This document shows positions 1 through 10,166 of a stretch of 60,000 bases of DNA, piece by piece. A model generated the notes under the pieces. The model was not told the DNA's origin, searched no databases, and was given only the letters and a program-made list of their open reading frames with translations. The stretch is from contig CAUYUJ010018054.1 in NCBI GenBank assembly GCA_963575745.1, forward strand, positions 130,001-190,000, given 5' to 3'. Position 1 is the first letter of the stretch; each line of letters starts with the position of its first letter. This DNA is from Prorocentrum cordatum (Eukaryota; Sar; Dinophyceae; Prorocentrales; Prorocentraceae). The position numbers were made by a program, and so were the translations under genes.

Positions 1-1944
1 GCTATCCGCAGCTCTCGTTCCCATAACATGATATGCTGGACGTTTCGCTCGTATGGCTTGGCGTGCTGGATGGTCGCAGCAAGAACAGACCTGAAACGAC
101 GGCCATGAGCAGGCACGAGCTGGACCAAACCAGCCGCCGACAGATCTTCTGGCCTCTTCGCTGGTTCTGTGCGAAACCACAACCATTCAGCATCCCCAGC
201 AAGGAACTGGGCCCAAACGCGCACCCCCCTCATGTGAGGTCCAACAAGACCTGAATGATAGGCGGGGAATGAGCCCACATGCGAGCAAGAGAACGCAATC
301 TCGAAATTGGCATAACAACCTTACGCGGCAAACAGAACCTGTGCTGTCATGTCGTGTTCGCTTCTATTGTTGGTACTGGCCACGTTGAGCGCCGATCTGG
401 ACACAGCTGTGTGCATCGTGGTCATCTGGCGACTCTGTAGCACTGATAGAGCCTGCCAAACACTCGTGGCATAGTAGAACGGGGCCGGTTCGGGCAGGTT
501 CGGGTCGGTTCGGCAGCGGGCTGGTTCTGTTGTAGCGGTTCGGGTTCGGTGCCAGTTCGATTTGAGCTTGTTCGGTTTTGCCTCGGGACGGTTCGGTGTC
601 GGGCGGTCTTGTTCGGGCGATCGAAAGGATGGCGCGCAGTGCGTTACAGGCGTTGCGCGTTGCGGCCGCGGATCGACCCCCCCCCCAAAACAAAAAAAAA
701 ACACGAGCACGGGGAGGGGGACGAGCGATGGCGGCGACGCTGGCAGCGTTCCCGACTGCCTTCCCCGACGGCGTCATGTGCCAAGGTGCTTCGCTGCCTC
801 GTCGCCGGCGGCCGCCGCCGCATGGCCGCCCAGCCGCCGCCATCGTTGTCGGGCCGCGCGGGCCGATGGGATCCTGCAGGGGCCGAGGGGCCCGTGGGGG
901 TCCGGGGGCCAGGTCGCCCTCCCTCGAGCCGCGAGGGGTCCGGGGTCCGCTTTCTCGAGGCGCACGGGGGTCTGAAGTCCAGGTCGGGACCTCAGGTCCA
1001 GGCATCAGGTCCGGACCTCAGGTCCGAGTCCCAGGTCATCCGGACCTCAGGTCCGGAGGCCCAAAAGCGGCTCGCCGAGGCCTTCCGTCGAGGGGCCGCC
1101 TCCGAGCTTTCTGGGGAGGGGGCCCTCATCATGGGGCCCTCCGGGAGCGCCCTGGCGGAGCTCTCTTGGGCCGTTTCGTTGGGGTCCGTTTCGTTGGGGT
1201 CCTGACAGGGCCCCAACGGATGCTACAACGCACCCCTCTGTTGAAGCATCCGTCCAGGGGCGTCTCGGAGCTCTCTGGGGAGCCTCTGGGGCCTTCTTGG
1301 GCCGTCCTGACGCCCGGAGCCTTCCTGGAGCCGTCGGCCGCTGGAACTTTACGGGGCCCGCCTCGGGGCCCTCTTGGGCCGTCCTGGAGGCATCTTTGGC
1401 AGGCCGGTTCGGTTGTACCGGTTCGGGTTGACCGTTCGGGCCGGTTTCGATCGGCAGGTTCGGTTCGAATAACCTAAGATTTAATGGACCTGAGAGACAC
1501 AGGGAAAGAAAACAACCACTTGGACGAGGAAGCCGCCGAAATGTCCTTGGAAGAAGAGCCAGGAACGCTCCCAGAGCCTGTGCCTCGAAGAAAAGCCGGA
1601 GTTTCGTTCTAGTAGTGTTGGGCCGGAGGCAGTGTGTGAGGCATGTTGCATACACCGCCTCTGAGATAGCAAGAGTAACGCGTGGCATGTCACGAACATC
1701 GTGCACAACGAGAGAGACGGTCAAGTCACCAACGAAACATAAGTCTGCCTGCGAACGTTCCCTGTCCTTCTGTGAAGCGCATATCTCAAGCCTGGAGCTG
1801 GCAAGACATGGCGAACCTCCGCCTCGAGATCAGAGATGGCTTGCCTGATCTGAAGCAAGACAGGCCTAAACACTATGCGGAAGACATGTGTAGCTAAGAT
1901 GGTCCCTGGCCGAGTGCCTCCAGCAGGGGAAACATAATTATCAG
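1..1944. other. Upstream stretch without a recognisable gene; likely intron 5' of the channel exon
   Basis: No open frame here resembles a known family. It holds a degenerate GGTTCGG-type repeat near 480-600 and again near 1400-1470, a GGACCTCAGGTCC-type minisatellite near 980-1060, and a stretch rich in GGGCCGTCCTGG-like motifs (1100-1400) that recurs elsewhere in the window. Open frames of 200-300 codons (for example 578-1477) come from GC-rich repeat sequence. The channel exon that follows has no start codon, so at least part of this stretch should be intron. Confidence 0.5.
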
Positions 1945-2464
1945 TATTCCTCCTCCTCCTCCTCCTTCACCTCCTCCTCCTCCTCCGCCTCCTCCTCCCT
2001 TGAAGGAGGCCAGCGTCGCCGAGGAGGTGCAGTCGGCGAGGGCGTCGGTGACCTCCAGCGCTGTCTCCAGGGAGATTTCCCAGAGGTTCGGCGGCAGCAA
2101 GGCGCTGAAGGAACACTTCGGCATGGACACGGGGACGTCCGAGTCCAACAGGAAGATCACCGCGGAGCTCATGCAGAAACACCTGGAGAAGCGGTCACCC
2201 AAGATGACCTACTTTGGATTCAGGGGCGCGAAACAGTTGAAGGCAAAGTTGAAGTGGGTTCGCAACCACAACTTCGATTACGCCATGGCGTCTGTGATTG
2301 TTCTCAACGCGGTCTATATGGGAACCCAGACCTGGATGGTCATGCGCAGCACCCGGGATGACCCGAATAGCGCGGAGAGTGCCAAGAGGAGTTGGTTGAT
2401 TGGAGATGTGGCGTTCGCACTGATCTTCGTCAGTGAGCTCATAACCCGGGTTTTCGCATACCAG
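1945..2464 (+). CDS. Voltage-gated cation channel, exon with N-terminal part, S1 and S2 (5'-partial gene)
   Basis: The frame is open from just after a TAA at 1895-1897 and has no ATG before the conserved part, so translation starts in an earlier exon. A possible acceptor AG lies at 1943-1944. After a run of prolines (about 1949-1999) comes a charged cytoplasmic segment, then S1 (FDYAMASVIVLNAVYMGTQ, about 2272-2330) and S2 (about 2392-2460, GDVAFALIFVSELITRVFAY). The S2 glutamate and arginine (SELITR) match the charge-transfer centre of voltage sensors. The exon is taken to end at CAG before GTGACA (2465), because joining to 2679 restores the usual S2-S3 spacing: FAYQ then VKFYRGSQRWWNFFD. 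The exact 5' boundary is uncertain. Confidence 0.8.
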
Positions 2465-2678
2465 GTGACATTCTTCGAAGAAGAACAAATGACATAAACA
2501 TGAACGTTCGACGTTCCGCGCGGTTTTTTTTGGCTGCGGTGGACCCCCTGGCGGCGCCTCCGGCGCCGCGCCTGGCGCGCCCGCGCGCCCTGCGCGCCAG
2601 GGAGAGGGGTCCACTGCAGATCCAAGAAATCTGCGCGGAACGTCGAAGGTTTATGGTTATGCCATCTTTGCGTGTTAG
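2465..2678 (+). mobile_element. Introner-like foldback element forming intron 1 (214 bp, GT-AG, phase 0)
   Basis: The intron begins GTGACA and ends GTTAG. Its body is a long imperfect hairpin: the left arm (about 2493-2575) and the reverse complement of the right arm (about 2585-2661) share CATAA, TTCGACGTTCCGCGC and GTGGACCCC blocks. The sequence AGGTGA occurs at both ends (2463-2468 and 2677-2682). The match extends with mismatches (GTGACATTCTTC against GTGAAATTTTAC), as expected for a target-site duplication that supplies both splice sites. This is how introner elements create introns. Related arms occur downstream at 53.2 kb, in every 645-bp repeat, and at 59.4-59.57 kb. Confidence 0.75.
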
Positions 2679-2843
2679 GTGAAATTTTACCGTGGGAGTC
2701 AGAGGTGGTGGAATTTCTTCGATTGCGTCACAATTACTGCGACGGTGGTGGCCACCTTTCTTGATGCGATTGGTACCGCGCCGAGCTTTTACATCAACCT
2801 CTTCAGGGTTTTGCGACTTGCTCGCCTAGCACGAAGTTTGAAA
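2679..2843 (+). CDS. Voltage-gated cation channel, exon with S3 and S4
   Basis: This is a 165-bp, 55-codon exon in phase 0 at both ends. S3 is NFFDCVTITATVVATFLDAI with its conserved aspartate. The S4 voltage sensor is FRVLRLARLARSLK, with Arg at every third position four times and then Lys (about 2802-2843). The open frame continues past 2843 to 3023 but loses channel similarity and runs into (GT)n. Ending at AAA before GTGTCG and joining to GTG at 51683 gives RSLK-VLSYTVAGSANAFMS, with the right spacing for an S4-S5 linker in this family. The boundary is inferred from this alignment, not from transcripts. Confidence 0.8.
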
Positions 2844-2975
2844 GTGTCGAAATCACGGTTATTCGAGACGTTTCGCGTTCACCGCCCGTTCCCGCCCGAA
2901 GAGACGAAGAGGGGGCCAAGAAGGGCTGACGACATTTCGAACATGGTGCAGTACTCCATCACTCCCATCACATTT

Positions 2976-3130
2976 ATGAGTGTGTGTGTGTGTGTGTTTG
3001 TCTGCGTGCGTGTTTGTGTGTAGGTGTGTGTATGGGTGTTTGTGTGCGTGCATGTGCGTGTCTGTAGGTGTGCGCAGCTGAACATCTACATGCATCTATA
3101 TATGTGTATATACATATATATATATATACA
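2976..3130. repeat. (GT)n then (TA)n microsatellite
   Basis: A GT-rich tract with TGTGTGTG, TGCGTG and TAGGTG variants runs from about 2976 to 3070, followed by ATCTATATATG and (TA)n to 3130. The small frames on both strands are low-complexity. Confidence 0.9.
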
Positions 3131-3165
3131 AGACTGCAGTGGCGCTTCGCGCCATGCACCTCGGT
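3131..3165 (+). repeat. Dispersed hairpin motif next to (TA)n, copy 1
   Basis: The motif AGACTGCAGTGGCGCTTCGC, continuing GCCATGCACC, contains a perfect GGCGC-TTC-GCGCC hairpin. Similar copies occur at about 46808 (+), 48910-48950 (-) and 49935-49972 (-), three of the four directly beside (TA)n. Confidence 0.6.
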
Positions 3166-3439
3166 CTTTGAAATTTGGCATGCCGTGGGAATAGCAAGAA
3201 GGTCAAGCCGAGAATTTAGCGATATCTCCTTGTTGCCTTTTCTGGCATCGCCGCTATAATAATGTTTTTCCTCATCCTTCCTCCATGCTTCTTTTTACCT
3301 AACAGCGTAGACTGATAGGTTTCTAGTAGGATCAAAAGAGGGCAGCAGCTTACTCCACAGGGATGTCTGGGCGGATGTCGGCGAGCTGCCGGGCGGACGC
3401 CGGGCGGACGAACCGGGCTCGTTTTTCGCAAACAGTCAC

Positions 3440-3880
3440 ACACTTCGTGCTCTTCGACCTCCCAGAACTCCATTCCCGGGCTACATTTTGAATAACCGGA
3501 CGCAACAGTCACACACTTCGTGCTCTTCGAGTTCTCAAAACACCATTCCCGGGCCACATTCTGAATGCCCGGAGCCAACTGTAGGCCACTTCGTGCTCTT
3601 CGACTTCCCAGAACGCCCTTCCCGGGCCACATTCTGAATGCCCAGAGCCAACTGTAGGCCACTTCGTGCTCTTCGATTTCCCAGAACACCATTCCCGGGC
3701 TACATTTTGACTGCCCGGAGCCAACTGTAGGCCACTTCGTGCTCTTCGACTGCCCCGAACGCCATCGCCGAAACTCCTGCCACTCCTGGCGCACATTTTG
3801 GATGCCCGGAGCCAACTGCACGCCACTTCCTGCTCTTCCACCTCCCAGAATTCCACTCCCGGGACGCATTGTGGAGAACA
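3440..3880. repeat. 73-bp minisatellite, block 1
   Basis: About six tandem copies carry CCCGGGCCACATTCTGAATG, GAGCCAACTGTAGGCCACTT and CGTGCTCTTCGA blocks. The spacing is 73 bp (for example 3551, 3624, 3697). Because 73 is not a multiple of three, the frames rotate between copies, so coding is unlikely. Confidence 0.85.
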
Positions 3881-4169
3881 CGCCATTGTAGTCGTAGTAG
3901 TACTCGTACGCCTCTCCTCCTCCTTCTACTCGCTCCTCCTTTTTCTTCCTCTCATCGACGTCAGAACCCTTGCCTCCTATGACGTCCTCCGCTGGCCTGG
4001 GTGGTCTACTCAGGTCGCGGAGGGGGATAGGAGGGGGGTCGTTGCCATGGCTGGTTCCTTCGAGTTGACGACGGGGAGGGGGGGGTGCACCGTTCCCTCG
4101 GATGGGCACATCCCCCCTTCCAAGGGTCTCCGAGCCTTCCCTCTCCGTCCTTTCCCTTCTCCCTTCTAC

Positions 4170-4470
<301 letters not shown>

Positions 4471-4594
4471 TTTACTTAACAGCAAAGACTCATAGGTTTC
4501 TAGTGGTGTCAAAAGAAAGCATCTGTTGACTCAGAAGGGAGGTTTGGGCGGCATCCGGACAGCGAGGGCCGGGCTCAGGGCCGGGCTCGTTTTA

Positions 4595-5100
4595 AGCAAG
4601 CGGTCACACACTTCGTGCTCTTCGACCTCCCAGAACTCCATTCCCGGGTCACATTTTGAATATTCGGAGCCAACTGTAGGCCACTTCGTGCTCTTCGACT
4701 TCCCAGAACTCCATTCCCGGGCTACATATTGGATGCCCAGAGCCAACTGTAAGCCACTTCGTGGTCTTCGAGTTCCCAGAACTTTATTCCCTTGGCTACA
4801 TTTTGGATGCTCGGAGCCAACCGTAGGCCACTTCGTGTTTTTCGATTTCCCAGATCTCAATTCCCGGGCCACATTTTGAATGCCCGGAGCCAACTGTAGG
4901 CCATTTCGTGTTCGTCGAGTTCCCAGAACTCCACTCCCGGGCCACATTTTGGATGCCCGGAGCCAACTGTAGGCCACTTCGTGGTCTTCGAGTTCCCAGA
5001 ACCCCATTCCCGGGCTACATTTTGAATGCCCGGGGCCAGCTGTAGGCCACTTCGTGTTCTTCGAGTTCCCAGAATTCAATTCCCGGGCCACATTTTGAAT
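4595..5100. repeat. 73-bp minisatellite, block 2
   Basis: Seven further copies of the unit seen at 3440-3880, in the same orientation. The two blocks are separated by 0.7 kb containing the TAG microsatellite. Both blocks are preceded by similar sequence (a TAGGTTTCTAGT...TCAAAAGA stretch at about 3316-3340 and 4493-4515), so the whole segment looks duplicated. Confidence 0.85.
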
Positions 5101-6315
5101 GCTGAGGCAGGCTGATGCTGAGGCTGAGGCAGGCTGAGGCTGAGGCAGGCTGAGGCTGAGGCCGAGGCTGAAGGCCGACTGAGGCTGAGGCTGAAGCAGG
5201 CTGAGGCTGAGGCTGAGGCTGAGGCTGAGGCAGGCTGAGGCTGAGGCTGAGGCAGGCTGATGCTGAGGCAGGCTGAGGCTGAGGCTGAGGCTGATGCAGG
5301 CTGAGGCTGAGGCAGGCTGAGGCTGAGGCCGAGGCTGAAGGCAGACTGAGGCTGAGGCTGAAGCAGGCTGAGGCTGAGGCTGAGGCAGGCTGAGGCTGAG
5401 GCTGAGGCAGGCTGATGCTGAGGCAGGCTGAGGCTGAGGCTGAGGCTGATGCAGGCTGAGGCTGAGGCAGGCTGAGGCTGAGGCCGAGGCTGAAGGCAGA
5501 CTGAGGCTGAGGCTGAAGGCAGGCTGAGGCTGAGGCTGAGGCTGAGGCTGAGGCTGAGGCTGAGGCAGGCTGATGCTGAGGCAGGCTGAGGCTGAGGCTG
5601 AGGCTGATGCAGGCTGAGGCTGAGGCAGGCTGAGGCTGAGGCCGAGGCTGAAGGCAGACTGAGGCTGAGGCTGAAGCAGGCTGAGGCTGAGGCTGAGGCA
5701 GGCTGAGGCTGAGGCTGAGGCAGGCTGATGCTGAGGCAGGCTGAGGCTGAGGCTGAGGCTGATGCAGGCTGAGGCAGGCTGAGGCTGAGGCCGAGGCTGA
5801 AGGCAGACTGAGGCTGAGGCTGAAGCAGGCTGAGGCTGAGGCTGAGGCAGGCTGAGGCTGAGGCTGAGGCAGGCTGATGCTGAGGCAGGCTGAGGCTGAG
5901 GCTGAGGCTGATGCAGGCTGAGGCTGAGGCAGGCTGAGGCTGAGGCTGAGGCTGAGGCTGCTGCTGAGGCTGAGGCAGGCTGAGGCTGAGGCTGAGGCTG
6001 AGGCTGAGGCTGAGGCTGAGGCTGAGGCTGAGGCTGAGGCTGAGGCTGAGGCTGAGGCTGAGGCTGAGGCTGAGGCAGGCTGAGGCTGAGGCTGAGGCTG
6101 AGGCTGAGGCTGAGGCTGAGGCTGAGGCTGAGGCTGAGGCTGGCTGAGGCTGATGCAGGCTGAGGCTGAGGCTGAGGCTGATGCAGGGTGAGGCTGAGGC
6201 AGGCTGAGGCTGAGGCCGAGGCTGAAGGCTGACTGAGGCTGAGGCTGAAGCAGGCTGAGGCTGAGGCTGAGGCAGGCTGAGGCTGAGGCTGAGGCAGACT
6301 TAGGCTGAGGCTGTG
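5100..6315. repeat. GAGGCT hexamer minisatellite with higher-order structure
   Basis: About 1.2 kb is built from GAGGCT units with interspersed GCAGGCT, GATGCT and GCCGAGGCTGAAGGC variants. The GCCGAGG marker recurs at about 5161, 5328, 5483, 5641, 5790 and 6215, which shows a higher-order unit of roughly 150-167 bp. A pure hexamer stretch (about 5940-6140) has lost the marker. Confidence 0.95.
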
Positions 6316-7320
6316 ACTGCGACTGCCGTTGCCGCTGCGACTGTCATCGCGAATGCGACTACGACTGCGAGAACAGCAGAATTCTACAACTGGGTTCTCA
6401 TTTGAATCTTAAGGGGAATGCTTCCAGATATGCTCCTACACATCGCTGTTAGGTTGCTTTGCCGGGATAATTCTTCCTTTTCGCCATACCCTGCGCATTC
6501 TCCCCATCCTCCTCGGCTCTTCTTTGCGGAGGTTCCTCCTTGGAGAGCCTCTGGGGGCCTCACAAAAGTTGTTTCAGGCTTTCTTAAGGCCTTCTGGAGG
6601 CCTCCTGGGCATATTCTGGGGGCCTCTGGGGGCTTCCTCGGGCCACCCTGCCTCCAACCGCGGTCTCCCTGAGCGACCAGGTCACGATTTGGAATGCTTT
6701 GGAGGGTGTCTTGGGACCATTTTGGGGCGCCATGGGGCTCTCTGAGGGCCGTCTTGGACCCCTGTTGTGCAGTTTTGGGGCTCTCTTGGACTCCCTGGAA
6801 GCCTCTCGGATGGTTGTGGGGCGATTTGGGAGCCTGACAGGCGGCTTCGGACGCCCAGAAGACCGCCGTCTTGGAGCGTCGGGAAGCCGAAAGGAGGAGA
6901 ATCACAAAATTCAGAAAATAAGCATGATTTTTGCCTCTTGGGGCCTTCTTGGGAGTGCTCTGGGAGGCCTTTTTGGGGCCGTCCTGGAGGCCTCTTGGGT
7001 CATCTTGAGGTCACGTCGGTCACTCTTGCAGGGCTCTTGTGCCGTCTTGGGGGTCTCTGGGACGTCTCCGATGACCCCCCTGATCGCCCTAGGTGTGCTG
7101 GGAAGGCTAGGCAATACGCCCTGCAAGGCCCGGGGGGCCGCTTCGAAGCCCGTCCGGAGGGTCCCAAAGCCCCAGATTCCGGAAGTCCAGTTTTTTGGGG
7201 GGGACGGGTTTTCCCCCCGCTTGGGCTTGCAAAATCATAGGAAGAGGAATATATATATATATATATATATGATTGGAGGAACTGATCGTACTATCTGATC
7301 ACCTTAAGTCGGTTCATTAT
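6316..7320. repeat. Dispersed GC-rich repeat (GGGCCGTCTTGGGG-like), with (AT)n
   Basis: From about 6540 the sequence is dominated by CTCTTGGGG, GGCCGTCTTGG and GCCTCTTGGG-type motifs. The same motifs occur at 1100-1400, 47280-47840, 48040-48480 (inverted), 49100-49640 (inverted) and 50840-51280. It ends at an (AT)n run (about 7247-7270). Open frames up to 199 codons are repeat-derived. Confidence 0.6.
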
Positions 7321-7321
7321 G

Positions 7322-8430
7322 TAGTTATGTTAATTCGGTTTATTCGGCTTATTCTGTTTATTTTGGTAATTCGGCTTATTCGGTTTACTCGGTTGATTCG
7401 GTTTATTCGGTCTATTCGGCTTATTCAGCTTATTCAGCTTATTCGGCTTATTCGGCTTATTCGGCTTATTATGCTTATTCGGTTTATTCGGTTTATCCGG
7501 TTTATCCGATGGTCCTCCCAGGCCTGTTTCAAACGATGGTCCTCCCAGGCCTGTTTCAAACGATGGTCCTCCCAGGTGTGTTCCGAACGATGGCCCTCCA
7601 GGCTTGTTTGACACGATGGTCCTCCCTGGCCTGTTTCAAATCATGGTCCTCCCAGGCCGGTCTCATCGCAACACGGGGGGAAGAGGGAAACAGAAAGAAG
7701 AGGAGGGAGTAGGAGACAAAGCGGGAGAGGAAAACGAATGAACCGAATAAACCGAATTAGCCGAATTAACCAGATTAACCGAATTAGCCGAATTAGCCGA
7801 GTAAATCGATTCAAAGAATTAACCGAATGAACCGAATAAACCAGATTAGCCGAACTATCCGAATAAACTGAACTAGCCGAATTCATTGCGTATGTCGGTT
7901 TATTATGTTTATTCGGCTTATTTGGCTTATTCTGTTTATTCTGCTTATTCGGCTTATTCGTTGTTTTGTTTATTTCATTTGTTTTGTTTATTCTGCTTAT
8001 TTGGTTTATTCGGCTTACTCGGCTTATTCAGTTTATTTGGTTTATTGTGTTAATTCGGTTTATTTGGTTTATTCGGTTAATTCGGTTCATTCGTTTTCCT
8101 CTCCCGCTCTGTCTCCTATACTCCCTCTTCTACATCATTTTCTTCCCTTCCCCCCCCGTGCTAGGATGACACCGGCCCGGCAGGACCATGATTTAAAACA
8201 GGCCTGGGAGGACCATCGTGTAAAGCAAGCTTGGGGGGACCATCGTTCGGAGCAGGCCTGGGAGGACCATCGTTTGGAATAGGCCTCCGAGGATCATCAT
8301 GTGAAACAGGCCTGGGAGGACGATCGTTTGACAAGGCCTGGAAGGACCATCGTTGAAGGCATTTCCAGGATGACACTCGTTGAAAACCTGGCCGGACCAT
8401 CGTGTAAAGCTGGCCTGGGAGGATGTCCTC
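7322..8430. repeat. Large imperfect palindrome built from two repeat types
   Basis: The order is (TTCGGTTTAT)n, then a 27-bp repeat read as CGATGGTCCTCCCAGGCCTG, then a purine-rich spacer (about 7671-7735), then AACCGAATAA-type repeats. This is followed, mirrored, by TTCGGCTTATT-type repeats (from about 7905), a pyrimidine-rich spacer (8095-8160) and the 27-bp repeat as CAGGCCTGGGAGGACCATCG. The pair AGGAAAACGAATGAACCGAA (7729) and TTCGGTTCATTCGTTTTCCT (8081-8100) fixes the axis near 7915, with arms of about 400 bp. Confidence 0.85.
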
Positions 8431-8468
8431 CTCTCCCCCCCGCCCGTCTCCTTCCAGCGCTCTCGCTC

Positions 8469-8490
8469 ACCGTAGCCATTCTGGCCCAAG
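8469..8490 (+). other. Dinoflagellate spliced-leader relict
   Basis: The 22 nt from 8469 match the dinoflagellate spliced leader (ACCGTAGCCATT, then TTGGCTCAAG) at 20 positions. The two differences are both T-to-C changes, at the 13th and 18th bases of the relict. It sits 28 nt upstream of an ATG (8519) that opens a protein-like frame, as expected for a trans-spliced mRNA copied back into DNA. Confidence 0.8.
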
Positions 8491-9170
8491 ACATCAGGAC
8501 ATCGGTTTTGATTCAAGAATGTCGCGCCACACTCAGAAGGAAATTGACGCAGCGAAGACCGCAGTTGTGCAAGTGATTGGCTCAGCGCCTGAACTGTTCA
8601 ACCGCATCCCCCATGGTTACGCTAATCGGCCAGCAGGTCGGCCCAAACAACCATCGCGGTGGTGGGCAACGGGGTTTTGAGCGAAGGTGTTGGTCGGCAA
8701 ATCGAAGCATTCGACGTGGTCGTGCGTTGTACTTTTTTCGCTGGTATGGCAGCGATGCTGACAGAGGGAGGCGGTGTGATATTCTGTTATCGAACGTCCG
8801 TTCCAAAAAAACGTAGTGTATCATTATGAGAATGTTGATTTGTATGCTGTCGCCGAGGGCGTTCACACGGAACTAAACGAGTGGGCGTGTGAATGCGAGC
8901 AGGTTCGATCAGCATATGTCTGCACGCTTCACAATTCCATTTGGAAGCGTCTGTCCGGGCGCGCAGATAATTCCACAGGTTCACGGCCGTGCTGGCAGTG
9001 ACTAAGCTGCCCCGTCATGTCTTTATTTTTGGCATGGAAGGTCAGGGCCACTTGAACAATCCGACTGCCAAAATCTGGCACAATGTCGCAGCAGAGCATC
9101 GGCTGCGCCAGAATATGATTGCCGAGGGCGCCCCGCATCAAGCACGCATGACTGCGCCGCCCCCGGCAGA
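8491..9170 (+). pseudogene. Processed retrocopy of a GT29 sialyltransferase-like gene, frameshifted
   Basis: From ATG 8519 a frame reads MSRHTQKEIDAAKTAVVQVI and on to an F-N-R segment. It is then displaced by a frameshift near 8630-8640 to one reading TIAVVGNGVLSEGVGRQIEA followed by FDVVVR. This resembles the sialyl motif L of glycosyltransferase family 29 (VVGN, G-x-G-x-x-I-D, D-x-V-x-R). After further shifts, a frame near 9010-9140 reads GHLNNPTAKIWHNVAAEHRL, which resembles the C-terminal GH and WH-x-x-x-x-EH region of such enzymes. At least two frameshifts and internal stops separate the parts, no introns are visible, and a spliced-leader relict precedes it. The family call rests on motifs read by eye. 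Confidence 0.5.
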
Positions 9171-9755
9171 GCCGATCGCCAAGCGCAAAGGCAAGCGGTG
9201 CGCCAGGAAGCCAGCTGCTGCCGGCAGGGGCTCGCGCCCGGCATGCGCCTCTGCCCGGTGCCAGAAGTGGGCGAAGGCAGCGCGACCTGCAGCGTCTTCC
9301 TATGTCATTGCCAAGTACAAGCGGAGGGTTGCTTTATGTTTCTCCTGCCCGTCGGTGCTTCAGCGCAGGATTTCTGCCCAGTACTTCCTCGATTCGTCCC
9401 CTCCCCCGCTCCAAAAACAGGCGCCGCCCCGCGGCCTTCCTGACTCTCTCCCTTTATTTGTTCATGTGGCTTACGCCAGTCCGCCGACCCCCCACAGGAA
9501 CTGGAACTGTGCGACGGTCGATGGTTCATCTGATATCCGTGGGGCGAAATCCCGTCATCGTTATGTTGCCCTTTTATATCATAATGTTGTTTTTTGCACG
9601 GTTACTCCGCCATGGTTATCGTCATGGTGTTGTTCATGGTTCCGTATCGCACGGTTTTCAATTTAGCGTTATCGTTCTAGTATTGTTATCGTCCGTGCCC
9701 CTGTTCATTGTCCAAGGGTTACAGGCGCGGGGGAGTGGGGCGTCGTTCGACGCAG
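9171..9755. other. Possible retrocopy tail or 3' UTR; no gene recognised
   Basis: A basic, Pro/Ala-rich frame continues from 9140 to 9666 without resemblance to a known domain. T-rich sequence (9550-9710) follows. It could be the rest of the retro-copied mRNA. No poly-A tract is visible that would mark its end. Confidence 0.3.
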
Positions 9756-10110
9756 CCCCGGGGGGCCATCGCCCGAAACTGGCTTGGGGCGACCGTAGTT
9801 TCAAACAGGCCTGGGAGGGCCATCGCGTGAAACAGGCTTGGGGTGACTCAGGTCTAAAGCAGGCCTGGGCGAACCATCATTTCAGGCGGGCCATCGCGCG
9901 AAACGGGCTCGGGGGGGCCATCGCGTAAGACAGGCCTGGGAGGACCGTCGCGTAAAACAAGCCTGGGGCGACGATCCTCGCGACCATCGCGCGAGACAGG
10001 CCTGGGAGGACCATCGCGTGCAACAGGCCTGGGGGGGCCATCCCAATGGCCGCCGCGTGAGACAGGCCCGGGGGGGCCGCCGTGCAAAGCAGGCCTGCGG
10101 GGCATCGTTT
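9756..10110. repeat. 27-bp minisatellite (CAGGCCTGGGAGGACCATCG type), block 3
   Basis: About twelve degenerate copies of the unit found at 7509-7670 (inverted) and 8170-8430 occur here in the + orientation. CAGGCCTGGG and CCATCGCGT are the stable parts. Confidence 0.8.
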
Positions 10111-10166
10111 GGGGGCGCCCTTTTTGGGGCTCATGCGACCGCGATCGCGCCGCCAGCCATTTTTTC

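Noticed and set aside
3216-4109. 297-codon minus-strand frame
   Set aside because: It covers the 73-bp minisatellite. The frame stays open by chance for a few units.
7322-8430. CRISPR-like spaced repeats (27-bp units)
   Set aside because: Units are head-to-tail with no unique spacers, vary in sequence, and the genome is eukaryotic.
10144-10165. Second possible leader relict (CAGCCATTTTTTCTTGAG) before the 10.2-kb frame
   Set aside because: About 14 of 21 positions match and the central GG is missing; not convincing.
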